64,000 nucleotides of DNA from Pseudolabrys sp. (GTDB taxonomy: Bacteria > Pseudomonadota > Alphaproteobacteria > Rhizobiales > Xanthobacteraceae), in NCBI GenBank assembly GCA_026125895.1, contig JAHCKG010000002.1:1-64000 (forward strand), read 5' to 3'. Every line of letters begins with the position of its first letter. Within the stretch, counting starts at the first letter, position 1. The position numbers and the translations under genes are program-made. This document shows positions 47,968 through 57,152 of this stretch, one piece after another. A model generated the notes under the pieces. That model was not told the DNA's origin and searched no databases. It saw only the letters and a list, made by a program, of their open reading frames with translations.

Positions 47968-49187
47968 TACACGTCCGTTTGTCGTTGCGAGCGGTAGAGG
48001 AAAAGCACCGAGCCGATCAGCACCACATTGATCAACGCCAGCGCGGTCAATAGGCCGATGGTCGCATCGGCGCCGAAGCGCTCGATCATCAGCGCGCCGG
48101 CCGACGGCGCGAGCGCCTGCACGATCAGGCTGGGAAAGGCAATCTTGCCCATCAGCCGCGGGAAACGCACTGGCCCGAACAGCGCCAACGGCAAGGTGCC
48201 GCGGCCGACCCAGGAAATGCCGTAGCCCGCGCCGTAGATAAGGATGGTGAGCACCAGGAACGGGAAGCCGCCGGCGAGCAGTGAAAGGCTGAGCGCCATC
48301 AGCACGCAGCACGCGATCATCGTCCAGACCGGGTGATAACCAGAACCGAACAGTCGTTCGATCACGCGGGCTGCGACTTGGGCGGGCCCGAACAGCGTGC
48401 CGTAACCGACGGCGGCCGCCTCGGCGACGCCTTTCGCCTGCAGGAAGATCATGAAGTGCACGATGACGACCGAGCCGATACCGGCGGCGAAGGACAGCAC
48501 CGTCGCCACCAAAGCGAACATCAGCCGTTCATTCCGCATCGGCGGATCCGACCTTATTGGAACGCCGGGCGATGCGTCGCCGGCATGCGGCGCGCTGGGT
48601 CGGCGCGCAGTGACGGCCATCTGCAACGGCAGCGCCACGACCAGATGCAGCGCGGCGTAAATCAGGCATGCCACCCGCCAGCCGGTGTGCTCGATCATGA
48701 AGGCGCTGAGCGGCCAGCAGATGGTGCTGGCGAAGCCGCCGAACAAGGTCAGGTTGGTGATCGGCCCGCGCGCTTCATGGCCGTAGCGCTGGCCGAGCGC
48801 GGCAAACACGGCGTCGTAAGTGCCGGTGCCCATGCCGAGGCCGAGCACCACCCAGCCGAGCAGATAAAAGACAGCATTCGGCGCCGTTCCGAGTGCCGCC
48901 AATCCTGCGGCAAATAGCAGCGAACTGGCCGCGAGGACCGGCCGCGCGCCATGACGGTCGATAAGGCGTCCAACCTGTGGCGAAATTAGACCGGCGACGA
49001 GCAGGCCGACCGACGCGCCGGAAACCACGACGCCAAGGGACCAGCCGGTGTCGGCGACGATCGGTACGGCAAAAACCGCCGGAATATAAAACGAGGTCCC
49101 CCAGGCTAGGATTTGCACCACGCCCAGCGCGCTGACGACGAGCCGCCGATCGAGGTCGGCCTTCGGCGAAGTGGAAGTTCCCGGCAC
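47967..49187 (-). CDS. MFS transporter
   Basis: Inner-membrane transporter of 406 residues with 12 hydrophobic segments. Motif A-like loop VGRLIDRHGARPVL (about residues 73-86), and GLGMGTGTYDAVFAALGQRYG (about 118-138) with the family's Gly-rich helix 5. It belongs to the large group of metabolite or organic-acid MFS carriers; no substrate inferred. Operon with the downstream MaoC-like gene. Confidence 0.88.
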   Translation of the reverse strand: MPGTSTSPKADLDRRLVVSALGVVQILAWGTSFYIPAVFAVPIVADTGWSLGVVVSGASVGLLVAGLISPQVGRLIDRHGARPVLAASSLLFAAGLAALGTAPNAVFYLLGWVVLGLGMGTGTYDAVFAALGQRYGHEARGPITNLTLFGGFASTICWPLSAFMIEHTGWRVACLIYAALHLVVALPLQMAVTARRPSAPHAGDASPGVPIRSDPPMRNERLMFALVATVLSFAAGIGSVVIVHFMIFLQAKGVAEAAAVGYGTLFGPAQVAARVIERLFGSGYHPVWTMIACCVLMALSLSLLAGGFPFLVLTILIYGAGYGISWVGRGTLPLALFGPVRFPRLMGKIAFPSLIVQALAPSAGALMIERFGADATIGLLTALALINVVLIGSVLFLYRSQRQTDV

Positions 49188-49636
49188 GTCCTGTCTGCCT
49201 CCGCCGCCAGACTACACAGGAGTTGCCCACGCGGGTACCGGCCGCAAATCAAGGCCAAAGCCGACCATTTGCAGTTAACATGCAGTTAACGCATGGGTCG
49301 ATGTTGCATCGCACCACCCGTCTCGATGAATAACGGCTGATTCGGATGGCGTCACGTTAGTAGGCCGCCGTGAGTGGTGGTTTGAAGGACGAATTTGCGG
49401 ATTTCGCCACACCACGCGTGCGATGCACAACGAATATGCACCCCTATCTCCTGCCTACACGACAATCTTTGTTTTTATTTTCTATTTCCATCATTACTTC
49501 AGTTACTTAGGCCATGCGTTTTTCGCCTAGCTGCACCGCAACAATTCTGCTTCTCATGTGTGCACGAATGAGTATGTTCGCGGCAGATCGATCGGGCAGA
49601 CGCCCTGACCGCAGAACCGAAATAGCTAGAAAAGAG
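49188..49636. other. AT-rich intergenic region with GTTAAC repeats
   Basis: This 449-base gap between the divergent MFS and DUF1127 genes holds no gene. It contains two direct copies of tgcagttaac (49270-49290), which also form GTTAAC palindromes on both strands, and a strongly AT-rich part (about 49430-49530) that should hold the DUF1127 promoter. Confidence 0.5.
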
Positions 49637-49798
49637 ATGACCATGTTTGCCGCCCTCGTCCGCTTCGTCCAGGAATGGAAGCGTTACAGCCGCAGCGTTC
49701 GCGAGCTCTCGCGCCTCGACGACCGCGAATTGGCCGATATCGGCCTCAACCGCTCGGACATCGAGCGCGCCGCCTGGGGCGCCGCTCGGCAGGCCTAA
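49637..49798 (+). CDS. DUF1127 small basic protein
   Basis: Product of 53 residues with the DUF1127 core SRLDDRELADIGLNRSDIERAA (about residues 25-46). These short basic proteins are widespread in alphaproteobacteria; longer members (e.g. in Rhodobacter) influence sRNA-dependent stress responses. An AAAAGAG site and an ATG two codons further in also fit. A long AT-rich leader precedes it; a terminator follows at 49852-49878. Confidence 0.9.
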   Translation: MTMFAALVRFVQEWKRYSRSVRELSRLDDRELADIGLNRSDIERAAWGAARQA

Positions 49799-49851
49799 GG
49801 CCGCCAAACGGTAGTCGATCAGGACACGCCCCTCCGTGTCCCTGACGTCAG

Positions 49852-49878
49852 AACGCCCGCGATGCCGCGGGCGTTTTC
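49852..49878 (+). terminator. Rho-independent terminator after the DUF1127 gene
   Basis: Stem acgcccgc / gcgggcgt with a 6-base loop followed by TTTT; convergent with the secreted-protein gene that ends at 49890. Confidence 0.82.
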
Positions 49879-49889
49879 GATTCTGGGGG

Positions 49890-50522
49890 TTAGTCGGACT
49901 CCATCCAGCGATCGAGGGTCATGACCTCCGGTGCCTGGCCGTAGGAGCGGGTCCAGGCGTCGACCGACCATTTCACGCCGGTCTCCTTGTCGACCAGCAC
50001 CGCTGTCGCGTGCGGCGCCTTGAAATCGAAAATGTGGCCGCGGGCTTCGGGCGGCGCGACGGTGTGAAATTTCAGCAGCTGAAGCTGCTGAAGCAGCAGC
50101 AGCAGCGACGTCGTGTTGCGGCTGGTGTCGATGCAGTCGAACTGGCGCTTGTCGTACATGTAGTCCCGGTTGGCGCGGGCGACGTGACCGGCGGTCCCCG
50201 CCACCTGGGCGATGCGCTTGTCGAACCAGGCCCCCGCCGCCGCGACCGCCTGACGCTCCTTCGCCGCAGAGCCGGCTCCCGCCGCCATCAGCTTCTTCAG
50301 CGCGCCGTGATCGGCCGATGTCAGGCCCAGTTCCACGCGGTATTGGCAGCCAAAGCCGTGGCAGACCGTGAGAGCATCGGTGGTCGGCGGCGACAGCGAC
50401 AGGCCGCTATAGGCCGCGGCAATCACCGCATCCTGGGCCAGCGCGGCCGGCACCATCGCCATGAGCGCGCCCATCACGGCCAGCGAGCCCCGCATCCCCA
50501 TCTTCATCGTCATCCCCGCCAT
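49890..50522 (-). CDS. Secreted hypothetical protein with possible Cys-His-Asp triad
   Basis: Product of 210 residues: a signal peptide (about residues 1-29, ...AALAQ) then a mature domain with early [13 protein letters not shown]. In the C-terminal half come [27 protein letters not shown] and [11 protein letters not shown], an order Cys, His, Asp that recalls transglutaminase-like cysteine hydrolases. I do not recognise a named family, and the catalytic reading is an inference. A run of Leu/Gln codons ([11 protein letters not shown]) sits in the middle, from a CTG/CAG-rich repeat. Divergent from trmFO with only 24 bases between. Confidence 0.68.
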   Translation of the reverse strand: MAGMTMKMGMRGSLAVMGALMAMVPAALAQDAVIAAAYSGLSLSPPTTDALTVCHGFGCQYRVELGLTSADHGALKKLMAAGAGSAAKERQAVAAAGAWFDKRIAQVAGTAGHVARANRDYMYDKRQFDCIDTSRNTTSLLLLLQQLQLLKFHTVAPPEARGHIFDFKAPHATAVLVDKETGVKWSVDAWTRSYGQAPEVMTLDRWMESD

Positions 50523-50546
50523 TGCCGCTCAAGCCGTGAGCGCCTA

Positions 50547-51983
50547 ATGATCAACCCCATGACTATGACCAAATTTCAGCCCGTGCACATCGTCGGCGGC
50601 GGTCTCGCCGGTTCCGAAGCGGCCTGGCAGCTCGCCAAGGCCGGCCTCCCGGTGATCCTGCATGAGATGCGGCCGCAGCGCGAGACTGCGGCGCATAAAA
50701 CCGACGGCTATGCCGAGCTGGTGTGTTCCAATTCGTTCCGCTCCGATGACGCGACCAGCAATGCGGTCGGCCTCCTGCATGCGGAAATGCGCCGCCTCGG
50801 CTCGCTGATAATGCGCTGCGCCGATGCCCACCAGGTGCCCGCCGGCGGCGCCCTGGCCGTCGATCGCGACGGCTTCTCCGCCGCGGTGACGCAGGCGCTC
50901 GCGGCCGAACCGTTGATCACGCTCGAGCGAGGCGAAGTGGCGGTACCGCCGTCCGACTGGGACAATGTCATCATCGCCACCGGCCCGCTCACCTCGCCCG
51001 ATCTTGCCGCGGCGATTGCGCAGCGCACCGGCGAGACGCAGCTCGCCTTCTTCGACGCCATCGCGCCGATCGTGCATCGTGAATCGATCGACATGGAGAA
51101 GGCCTGGTTCCAGTCGCGCTACGACAAGGCCGGCCCCGGCGGCTCAGGCGCCGACTACATCAACTGCCCGATGGACCGCGATCAGTATTACGCGTTCATC
51201 GACGCCCTGATGACCGGCGACAAAACGTCGTTCAAGGAGTGGGAAGCCAACACGCCCTACTTCAACGGCTGCCTGCCGATCGAAGTGATGGCCGAGCGGG
51301 GGCCAGAGACCTTGCGCCACGGCCCGATGAAGCCGATGGGCCTCACCAATCCGCGCTCGCCCGACGTGAAGTCCTACGCCGTCGTGCAACTGCGCCAGGA
51401 CAACAAGCTCGGCACCTTGTTCAACATGGTCGGCTTCCAGACCAAGCTGAAGCACGGCGAGCAGGTGCGCATCTTCCGCACCATTCCCGGCCTCGAGAAC
51501 GCCGAGTTCGCGCGCCTCGGCGGCCTGCATCGCAACACCTTCCTCAATTCGCCGAAGCTGCTCGATGAGACGCTGCGCCTGAAGGCCAATCCGGCGTGGC
51601 GCTTCGCCGGCCAGATCACCGGCTGCGAGGGCTATGTCGAAAGCGCCGCGGTCGGCCTGATGGCGGCGCGCTTTGCCGCCGCCGAGCGCCGCGGCGAAAC
51701 GCTTAGCGCGCCGCCGCCGACGACCGCGCACGGCGCCCTGCTCGCGCACATCACCGGCGGCCATATCGAAACCATCGACGCCGGTTCGTCATCATTCCAG
51801 CCGATGAACATCAACTTCGGTCTGTTTCCGCCGATCACGGAAGCCGTCGAGTACGACAGGAACGGCCGCAAATACGGCCGCGGCTCGGCCAAGAACGTGG
51901 CGCGCAAGGGTGCGCTCAGCGCGCGGGCGCTTGCGGATCTCGACGCGTGGATGGATGGCGCCAAGGCCGACGCGGCGGAGTAA
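50547..51983 (+). CDS. trmFO: tRNA (uracil-5-)-methyltransferase, folate/FAD-dependent
   Basis: Makes m5U54 in the T-loop of tRNA using methylene-THF and FADH2. The 478-residue product has the N-terminal FAD-binding [15 protein letters not shown] (about residues 16-30), the active-site Cys60 in [12 protein letters not shown], and the second Cys region [13 protein letters not shown]. The C-terminal GHIE and NINFGLFPP motifs are present. ATG 50547 is used; ATG at 50559 and 50565 are equally possible. Downstream lies the unrelated AT-richer EVE-HNH gene on the opposite strand. Confidence 0.96.
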   Translation: MINPMTMTKFQPVHIVGGGLAGSEAAWQLAKAGLPVILHEMRPQRETAAHKTDGYAELVCSNSFRSDDATSNAVGLLHAEMRRLGSLIMRCADAHQVPAGGALAVDRDGFSAAVTQALAAEPLITLERGEVAVPPSDWDNVIIATGPLTSPDLAAAIAQRTGETQLAFFDAIAPIVHRESIDMEKAWFQSRYDKAGPGGSGADYINCPMDRDQYYAFIDALMTGDKTSFKEWEANTPYFNGCLPIEVMAERGPETLRHGPMKPMGLTNPRSPDVKSYAVVQLRQDNKLGTLFNMVGFQTKLKHGEQVRIFRTIPGLENAEFARLGGLHRNTFLNSPKLLDETLRLKANPAWRFAGQITGCEGYVESAAVGLMAARFAAAERRGETLSAPPPTTAHGALLAHITGGHIETIDAGSSSFQPMNINFGLFPPITEAVEYDRNGRKYGRGSAKNVARKGALSARALADLDAWMDGAKADAAE

Positions 51984-52010
51984 TCTGCCGCGGCGGCGAA
52001 GCAATAGCTC

Positions 52011-52937
52011 TCAATTGCCTAAAGCTCCTCGCCCTCTTTTAAAACTAGCATAGCATTTTTCTAGGTTTCTTTTGCTGGGAGATTCGGTCTCTTTCTTTGG
52101 TGCGCGAAGTAATCTGCCATTGAGTTTGGCGTATGATGATGAACTCAGGGTCTCAGCGATGACGACCTTTCGCGCCTCCGGTTCAACGGCCAAAAGACCG
52201 CAATCGAAAAGGGTATGCAGATCGCTCCGCAGAAGGAGACCATTGGTGACATGGTTCGTGAGTGGGCCGAGATACGGCGTGATATGCGCTGCCTCAAGCA
52301 CGTCTTCAACCGCGCATCCTGTAATTGCGCAACGGCGCCCGTAAGCTTCGAGAAGCGATGCCCTGAATTCTGCTTGTCCCCTACGCACGCAGATTGCGCG
52401 AAAACTCCGTTCCCTCTGGTCGTCGATACTGTCGGGATCGAAAACGAGAGTATCTGCCTGGTTGCTACTGATGGATTCTTTCGTAAAAATAGCTGGGTTT
52501 AGATACGCTTCCAGCTTCTCCGCCACCTGACTCGGAACAGCATTTCCGCTGGCTTGTGCATCTATAAGCGATTGGGGGACGATCTCATTTATTATTTCGA
52601 ATCCGATCAAAAACTCACGACTTGGATCCACTAGGGCATCGAATTGTATCTTGGCACGGTTTCTTGGCTGCTTATCGACGTCGGCCGGATCGGGTTGCAA
52701 GCGTGGAGCTTCGACGATCTGACCAACTCCAAAAACGCCTCTTGGGTTCGCGCCTTGCTTGAATATGAAAATCCTGTCGCCAATCTTGGCTGATTGGTGC
52801 GAAGCAATCCGCCACAATGTTGTTGTGCCACGGGGATCGGCTTCGAACCTTTCGACCAGCGCGGTTAAGTCTGCCGCCGGCCATCCTCTGGGGGACGTTG
52901 GGCTGAGAGGCTTATACGTTAGCCAATATGCAGGCAC
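52011..52937 (-). CDS. EVE-HNH nuclease, putative modification-dependent restriction enzyme
   Basis: Product of 308 residues. The N-terminal EVE/PUA-like domain (about residues 1-110) has WLTYKPLSP, then RGTTTLWRIASHQSAKIGDRIFIFKQG and GVFGVGQIVE, typical of modified-base readers. The C-terminal HNH_2 domain (about 185-260) has RCAITGC, VLEAAHITPY (His218), NHVTNGLLLRSDLH (Asn232, His241) and LFDCGLL. The fusion matches type IV restriction enzymes such as VcaM4I, cutting DNA with modified cytosine. GTG start. Base composition (about 40-50% GC in sampled lines) is well below the neighbours, suggesting recent acquisition; no methylase is next to it. Confidence 0.86.
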   Translation of the reverse strand: MPAYWLTYKPLSPTSPRGWPAADLTALVERFEADPRGTTTLWRIASHQSAKIGDRIFIFKQGANPRGVFGVGQIVEAPRLQPDPADVDKQPRNRAKIQFDALVDPSREFLIGFEIINEIVPQSLIDAQASGNAVPSQVAEKLEAYLNPAIFTKESISSNQADTLVFDPDSIDDQRERSFRAICVRRGQAEFRASLLEAYGRRCAITGCAVEDVLEAAHITPYLGPLTNHVTNGLLLRSDLHTLFDCGLLAVEPEARKVVIAETLSSSSYAKLNGRLLRAPKKETESPSKRNLEKCYASFKRGRGALGN

Positions 52938-53072
52938 AGGTGGGGCTCACTATTGTATCAGCGACTCTATATAGCAGGCGCGCAGTTCTCGGCTAAGTAG
53001 AGAACCCGGTTTTCCTCGCCGGATTCCGACCTGCGCGGGAACGAGCGTCTTTTTCACCCGTTGGCGAAGTAA

Positions 53073-53924
53073 TCAGCTCTCGAATATCCGCGCCGGCTTG
53101 CGCGACGCGCGCCAGATCAGCCACTGGCGCCTGAGCCGCGACAAAGGCATGACATCGAACGGCTCGTAGCCGCGGCGATCCATCGGCCGCAAGGTCGGGC
53201 CGATCAGCGCCACCGGCAGCAGCGCCGGCAGGATCGCCTGCGGCACATGCGGCACCTCGGCGCGCGCCGCGTTCATCTGCCGGCGGGCATGACGGCGCAA
53301 CTCGGCGAGCGCCGCCTTGAAGGCGTCGGTCGCTTTGCCCGCATAGACCTCGCCGAGATCGACCTTGTGCCGCTCCAGCACCTCCAGCGGCACGAACATC
53401 TGCCGCCGCGATACGTGCCTGGCGAGGTTGGTGAGGATCCACGTCACCGTCGCGGCGATGCCGGCGCCGCGCAGCAGCATCATCGCATCCGGCCCGGCGC
53501 CACCGAACATGGCGATGGCGACGTCGAGCAACGCCGATTGCGTCATCACCGCATAATTGTCGAGATCGTCGAGCGTCCCCATCGGCTCGTCGTATAGATC
53601 GAACTGGTGAGCATCGACGATGCCGGTCAGCCGGTCCGGCACGATGCCGTGGCGCTTTAAGCCGTCCATCAGCGCCGAGGCCACCGGATGTGCCGCCGCC
53701 TCGCCGTCGCGCTTGCCCTCCAGGACCTCGCGCCACCATTGCAGGCGGATCTCGCCCGGCATCGGCTCGCGCGCAACGTCGCGCACACGGATCAGTTCGA
53801 TACTGAAGGCATAGAGCGCAAACAGCGCAGCGCGTTTGTCTTCCGGAGCAAACAAGGTGGCGAGATAACGGTCGCGGTCGGCTTCGCGGACGAGTTCGGT
53901 GCAGTGATCGGAATTGGATCGCAT
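53073..53924 (-). CDS. Squalene/phytoene synthase family protein, NDUFAF6-like
   Basis: Product of 283 residues with the trans-isoprenyl synthase fold. Only the first region resembles an Asp-rich site (RVRDVAREPMPGEIRLQWWREVL, about residues 50-72). The second, DEPMGTLDDLDNYA, is weak, so catalysis as a prenyl synthase is doubtful. Stand-alone members of this group in alphaproteobacteria resemble NDUFAF6, a mitochondrial complex I assembly factor. The ATG at 53924 follows GGAGAG. It lies beyond the Mth938-like and sec genes on the same strand. Confidence 0.8.
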   Translation of the reverse strand: MRSNSDHCTELVREADRDRYLATLFAPEDKRAALFALYAFSIELIRVRDVAREPMPGEIRLQWWREVLEGKRDGEAAAHPVASALMDGLKRHGIVPDRLTGIVDAHQFDLYDEPMGTLDDLDNYAVMTQSALLDVAIAMFGGAGPDAMMLLRGAGIAATVTWILTNLARHVSRRQMFVPLEVLERHKVDLGEVYAGKATDAFKAALAELRRHARRQMNAARAEVPHVPQAILPALLPVALIGPTLRPMDRRGYEPFDVMPLSRLRRQWLIWRASRKPARIFES

Positions 53925-53931
53925 CATCTCT

Positions 53932-54027
53932 CCGTCGTCATGCCCGGCCTTGGGCCGGGCATCCACGCCTTCCTCCGGCCACGAAAAAGCAAGACGTGGA
54001 TGGCCGGGTCAAGCCCGGCCATGACGG
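53932..54027. repeat. Dispersed palindromic repeat, family D
   Basis: Outer ends ccgtcgtcatgcccggcctt and aagcccggccatgacgg, each arm with its own small palindrome (cccggccttgggccggg; gccgggtcaagcccggc). It lies between the Mth938-like and the phytoene-synthase-like genes and touches the latter's start. Confidence 0.85.
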
Positions 54028-54032
54028 AGCCC

Positions 54033-54422
54033 TTACTCCACCGCGATCAGTCCGGCGCCGGCGCGGCGGTTCTCGCCGAGCAGCACGTTATACGTCCGCA
54101 CGGCGGCACCTGTGGTCATCACATCGACCGAGATCGACAGGTCGTGAAACATCTCGCGCAACCGCGGCGGCAGCAGCACCGGATCGCGGCCGGCGCCGAT
54201 CAGGAACACGTCGAGCGTGTCGCCGCGGGCAAAAGCCTGCGCCAGAGTATCGGCGCTGACGTCCTTGAACGAGGTCACCGGCCAGGCCCACATGCCGTCA
54301 GGAAAGCAGATCAGCGAGCCGCGGTGCGACATGCCGCCGAAGCGAAACCCGCCATTGCCATAAGCGTCGATCGGCGCGGGCGTCGGCAGATGCGGCGCGT
54401 CGCTGCCGAGGTCGTCCGCCAT
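54033..54422 (-). CDS. Mth938/DUF498-domain protein, NDUFAF3-like
   Basis: Product of 129 residues with the Mth938 fold pattern: IDAYGNGGFRFGGMSHRGSL (about 18-37), DVFLIGAGRDPVLLPP (about 71-86) and VMTTGAAVRTYNVLLGENRR near the end. The mitochondrial homologue NDUFAF3 is a complex I assembly factor, and published work on it notes gene clustering with secD/secF/yajC in alphaproteobacteria, as here. It starts 2 bases past the secF stop, so it is part of that operon. Confidence 0.85.
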   Translation of the reverse strand: MADDLGSDAPHLPTPAPIDAYGNGGFRFGGMSHRGSLICFPDGMWAWPVTSFKDVSADTLAQAFARGDTLDVFLIGAGRDPVLLPPRLREMFHDLSISVDVMTTGAAVRTYNVLLGENRRAGAGLIAVE

Positions 54423-54424
54423 CG

Positions 54425-55489
54425 TCAGCGGCGGCCCTTCGGCTTCGGCTTATTCGTCGCGGACGTCTTGCCGCCCGGCCGTTTCGCCGGCTTGTCGGCC
54501 ACTTCGTCCTCCGAGGTGTCCTCGGCAAAGCGCGCCGGAATGGCGTTCGGATTGACGATCTCGGGCTGCGGCTCGGCCGACAGCGCATCGCGGCCGGTGC
54601 CGACGCCGAGATAGATCAGGATCGGCGCGGCAATGAAAATCGACGTGTAGGTACCGACCAGCACGACGCCGAACATCATGGTGGCGGTGAAGGAGTGGAT
54701 CGCCTGGCCGCCGAACAGGAGCAGCGCCAGCAGCGCCAGCGTCACGGTGACGTGGGTGATGACCGAGCGCGACAGGGTCTGGTTGACCGAGGCGTTGAGC
54801 AGGTCCGCCATCGGCATCTTCTTGTAGCGGCGCAGCATTTCACGGATACGGTCGTAGATGACGACGGTATCGTTGAGCGAATAGCCGAGAATGGTCAGCA
54901 GCGCCGCGATGCTGGTGAGATCGAAATCGATCTGCGCCATCGACATGAAGCCGATGGTGAGCACGAGGTCGTGCACGTTGGCGATCATGGCGCCGAGCGC
55001 GAACTGCCACTCGAAGCGGAACCACAGGTAGATCAGGATGCCGATGATGGCGAGTCCTAGACCGATGACGCCATAGGACAACAGTTCGCCGGAGACGCGC
55101 GGGCCGACCACTTCGACGCGGCGATAATCGATCTTGTCGCCGAGCGCGGCGCGCACCTTCTGCACCGCCTGCTGCTGCGCGGCGTCGCCACCCGGCTGCT
55201 CGGCGATGCGGATCAGCACTTCGCTCGGGCCGCCGAACTGCTGCAGCTGCACTTCGCCGAGATTGAGGCCGCCGAGCGTGGCGCGCATCTTGGCAAGGTC
55301 GGCGGGACCGGCGGTCTCGCGCACCTCCATCAAGGTGCCGCCGCGGAAGTCGATGCCGAAGTTCAGGCCGTGGAAGAAATAGAGCACGATCGCCGCGATC
55401 GACAGCAAGGCCGACAGCGGAAAGCTGATGCGCCGGAAGCGCATGAAATCGAATTTGGTGTCGTCCGGGACAATGCGGAGAAGACGCAT
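54425..55489 (-). CDS. secF: Protein translocase subunit SecF
   Basis: Inner-membrane component of the Sec holotranslocon accessory SecDF-YajC. The 354-residue product has six membrane segments, a periplasmic loop between the first and second (GLNFGIDFRGGTLMEV... about residues 45-130), and the family motifs GYSLNDTVVIYDRIRE (about 200-215) in the fourth membrane region. A charged C-terminal tail of about 45 residues follows. 18 bases after secD. Confidence 0.96.
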   Translation of the reverse strand: MRLLRIVPDDTKFDFMRFRRISFPLSALLSIAAIVLYFFHGLNFGIDFRGGTLMEVRETAGPADLAKMRATLGGLNLGEVQLQQFGGPSEVLIRIAEQPGGDAAQQQAVQKVRAALGDKIDYRRVEVVGPRVSGELLSYGVIGLGLAIIGILIYLWFRFEWQFALGAMIANVHDLVLTIGFMSMAQIDFDLTSIAALLTILGYSLNDTVVIYDRIREMLRRYKKMPMADLLNASVNQTLSRSVITHVTVTLALLALLLFGGQAIHSFTATMMFGVVLVGTYTSIFIAAPILIYLGVGTGRDALSAEPQPEIVNPNAIPARFAEDTSEDEVADKPAKRPGGKTSATNKPKPKGRR

Positions 55490-55507
55490 GGTGTGATCTC
55501 CCCGCCT

Positions 55508-57106
55508 CTAGATCGGAACGCGCTGCGGCCGCCGCCAGCGCACCCAGGTCGCGACGATGAGCCGCGTGACGGTGAAGGCGGTGAACACGGTGGTGAGAAT
55601 GCCGATGCCGAGCGTCACGGCGAAGCCGCGCACCGGGCCGGTGCCGATGTAGAACAGGACGGCGGCGGCGATGAAGGTGGTGATGTTGGAGTCGAGAATG
55701 GTCGCCAGCGCGCGCGCGAAGCCGGCATCGAGCGCGTTGATCGGCGAGCGCCCGGCGCGCACTTCCTCGCGGATGCGCTCGTAGATCAGCACGTTGCTAT
55801 CCACCGCGATGCCGACCGTGAGCACGATGCCGGCGATGCCGGGCAGCGTCAGCGTCGCATTCAGCAGCGACAGCACGCCGAAGATCATGGCGACGTTGAC
55901 GGCGACCGCAATGTTGGCGAACAGGCCGAACAGACCGTAGGTCACCAGCATGAAGATGACGACGAGCGCGGCGCCGACATAAGCCGACATCTTGCCCTTG
56001 GCGATCGAGTCGGCGCCGAGGCCGGGACCGACCGTGCGCTCTTCGATGATGGTCAGCGGCGCCGGCAGCGCGCCGGCGCGCAGCAGGATGGCGAGGTCGT
56101 TGGCGCTTTGCGGCGTGAAGCTGCCGGAAATCTGGCCGGAGCCGCCGATGATCGGCTCGCGGATCACCGGCGCCGAAATCACCTCGTTGTCGAGCACGAT
56201 GGCGAAGGGCTTGCCGACGTTCTCCTGCGTGACCTGCGCGAATTTGCGGGCGCCGGAGGTATTGAAGCGGAACGAGACGATCGGCTCGTTGGTGCGCTGG
56301 TCGAAGCCCGGCTGGGCGTCGGTAAGATCGCCGCCGGACACCAGCACGCGCTTCTCGACGAGGTAAGGCGTCTTCGGCTGGCTCGCGCTGTACAGGAGGT
56401 CGTCTTCCGAGGGCACGCGGCCCTGCACCGCCTGCTCGACCTGATTGGTGACGTCCACCATGCGGAAGTCGAGCTTGGCGGTCTTGCCGAGCAGTTCCTT
56501 CAGGCGCGAGGGATCCTGCAGGCCGGGGACCTGGACGAGGATGCGGTCGTTGCCCTGGCGCTGGATCAGCGGCTCGACGGTGCCGAGTTCGTTGACGCGG
56601 CGCTCGATGATCTGCATCGACTGGTCGACCGACTGGCGGATGCGCTCGAGCATCGCCGCGTCCGTCACCGTCAGGCGGATCAGGGTGCCGTCGGAGGAGA
56701 TGTCCAGATTGCGCTGGCCAGAGCCGCCGAGCAGCCCGCCGAGCGGCACCGACAATTCGCGCAGCTTGGTCAGCGCCTGACCGGCACTCGCTTCCTCGCG
56801 GATGCGGACCTCGACGCTGTTGCCGCGGATGGCGAGCCCGGTATAGCCGATGCGAGCATCGCGCAGCACGCGGCGGACGTCATCGCGGGTCGTTTCGAGC
56901 TTCTCCTTGCGCACCGCATTGGCATCGACCTCTAGCAGGATGTGCGAACCACCCTGCAAATCGAGGCCGAGCACGAGATGGCGCTGCGCCCATTTCGGCC
57001 AAGTGGCAACGGTCTGCGGCGAAACGAAATTGGGGACGGCGAACAGACAGACGATCAGCGCCGTGAGCACAATCGCCGCCGCCTTCCACCGCGTAAAATA
57101 GAGCAT
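55508..57106 (-). CDS. secD: Protein translocase subunit SecD
   Basis: Inner-membrane SecDF subunit of 532 residues. First membrane helix at the N-terminus, a large periplasmic region (about residues 40-345, including LVLGLDLQGGSHILLEVD and the P1 head) and five C-terminal helices with GIAVDSNVLIYERIREE (about 435-451). Uses the proton-motive force to pull secreted proteins. The ATG at 57106 (MLYFTRWKAAAI) fits the family start. Order yajC-secD-secF is conserved. Confidence 0.97.
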   Translation of the reverse strand: MLYFTRWKAAAIVLTALIVCLFAVPNFVSPQTVATWPKWAQRHLVLGLDLQGGSHILLEVDANAVRKEKLETTRDDVRRVLRDARIGYTGLAIRGNSVEVRIREEASAGQALTKLRELSVPLGGLLGGSGQRNLDISSDGTLIRLTVTDAAMLERIRQSVDQSMQIIERRVNELGTVEPLIQRQGNDRILVQVPGLQDPSRLKELLGKTAKLDFRMVDVTNQVEQAVQGRVPSEDDLLYSASQPKTPYLVEKRVLVSGGDLTDAQPGFDQRTNEPIVSFRFNTSGARKFAQVTQENVGKPFAIVLDNEVISAPVIREPIIGGSGQISGSFTPQSANDLAILLRAGALPAPLTIIEERTVGPGLGADSIAKGKMSAYVGAALVVIFMLVTYGLFGLFANIAVAVNVAMIFGVLSLLNATLTLPGIAGIVLTVGIAVDSNVLIYERIREEVRAGRSPINALDAGFARALATILDSNITTFIAAAVLFYIGTGPVRGFAVTLGIGILTTVFTAFTVTRLIVATWVRWRRPQRVPI

Positions 57107-57152
57107 GACGTCCTGGCTTGATATCGAGCGAGCGTGACCGGCCGGATGGCGG

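Noticed and set aside
49836..50546. A long N-terminal extension of trmFO
   Set aside because: The extension is antisense to the secreted-protein gene and has no homology; TrmFO homology begins at about 50560.
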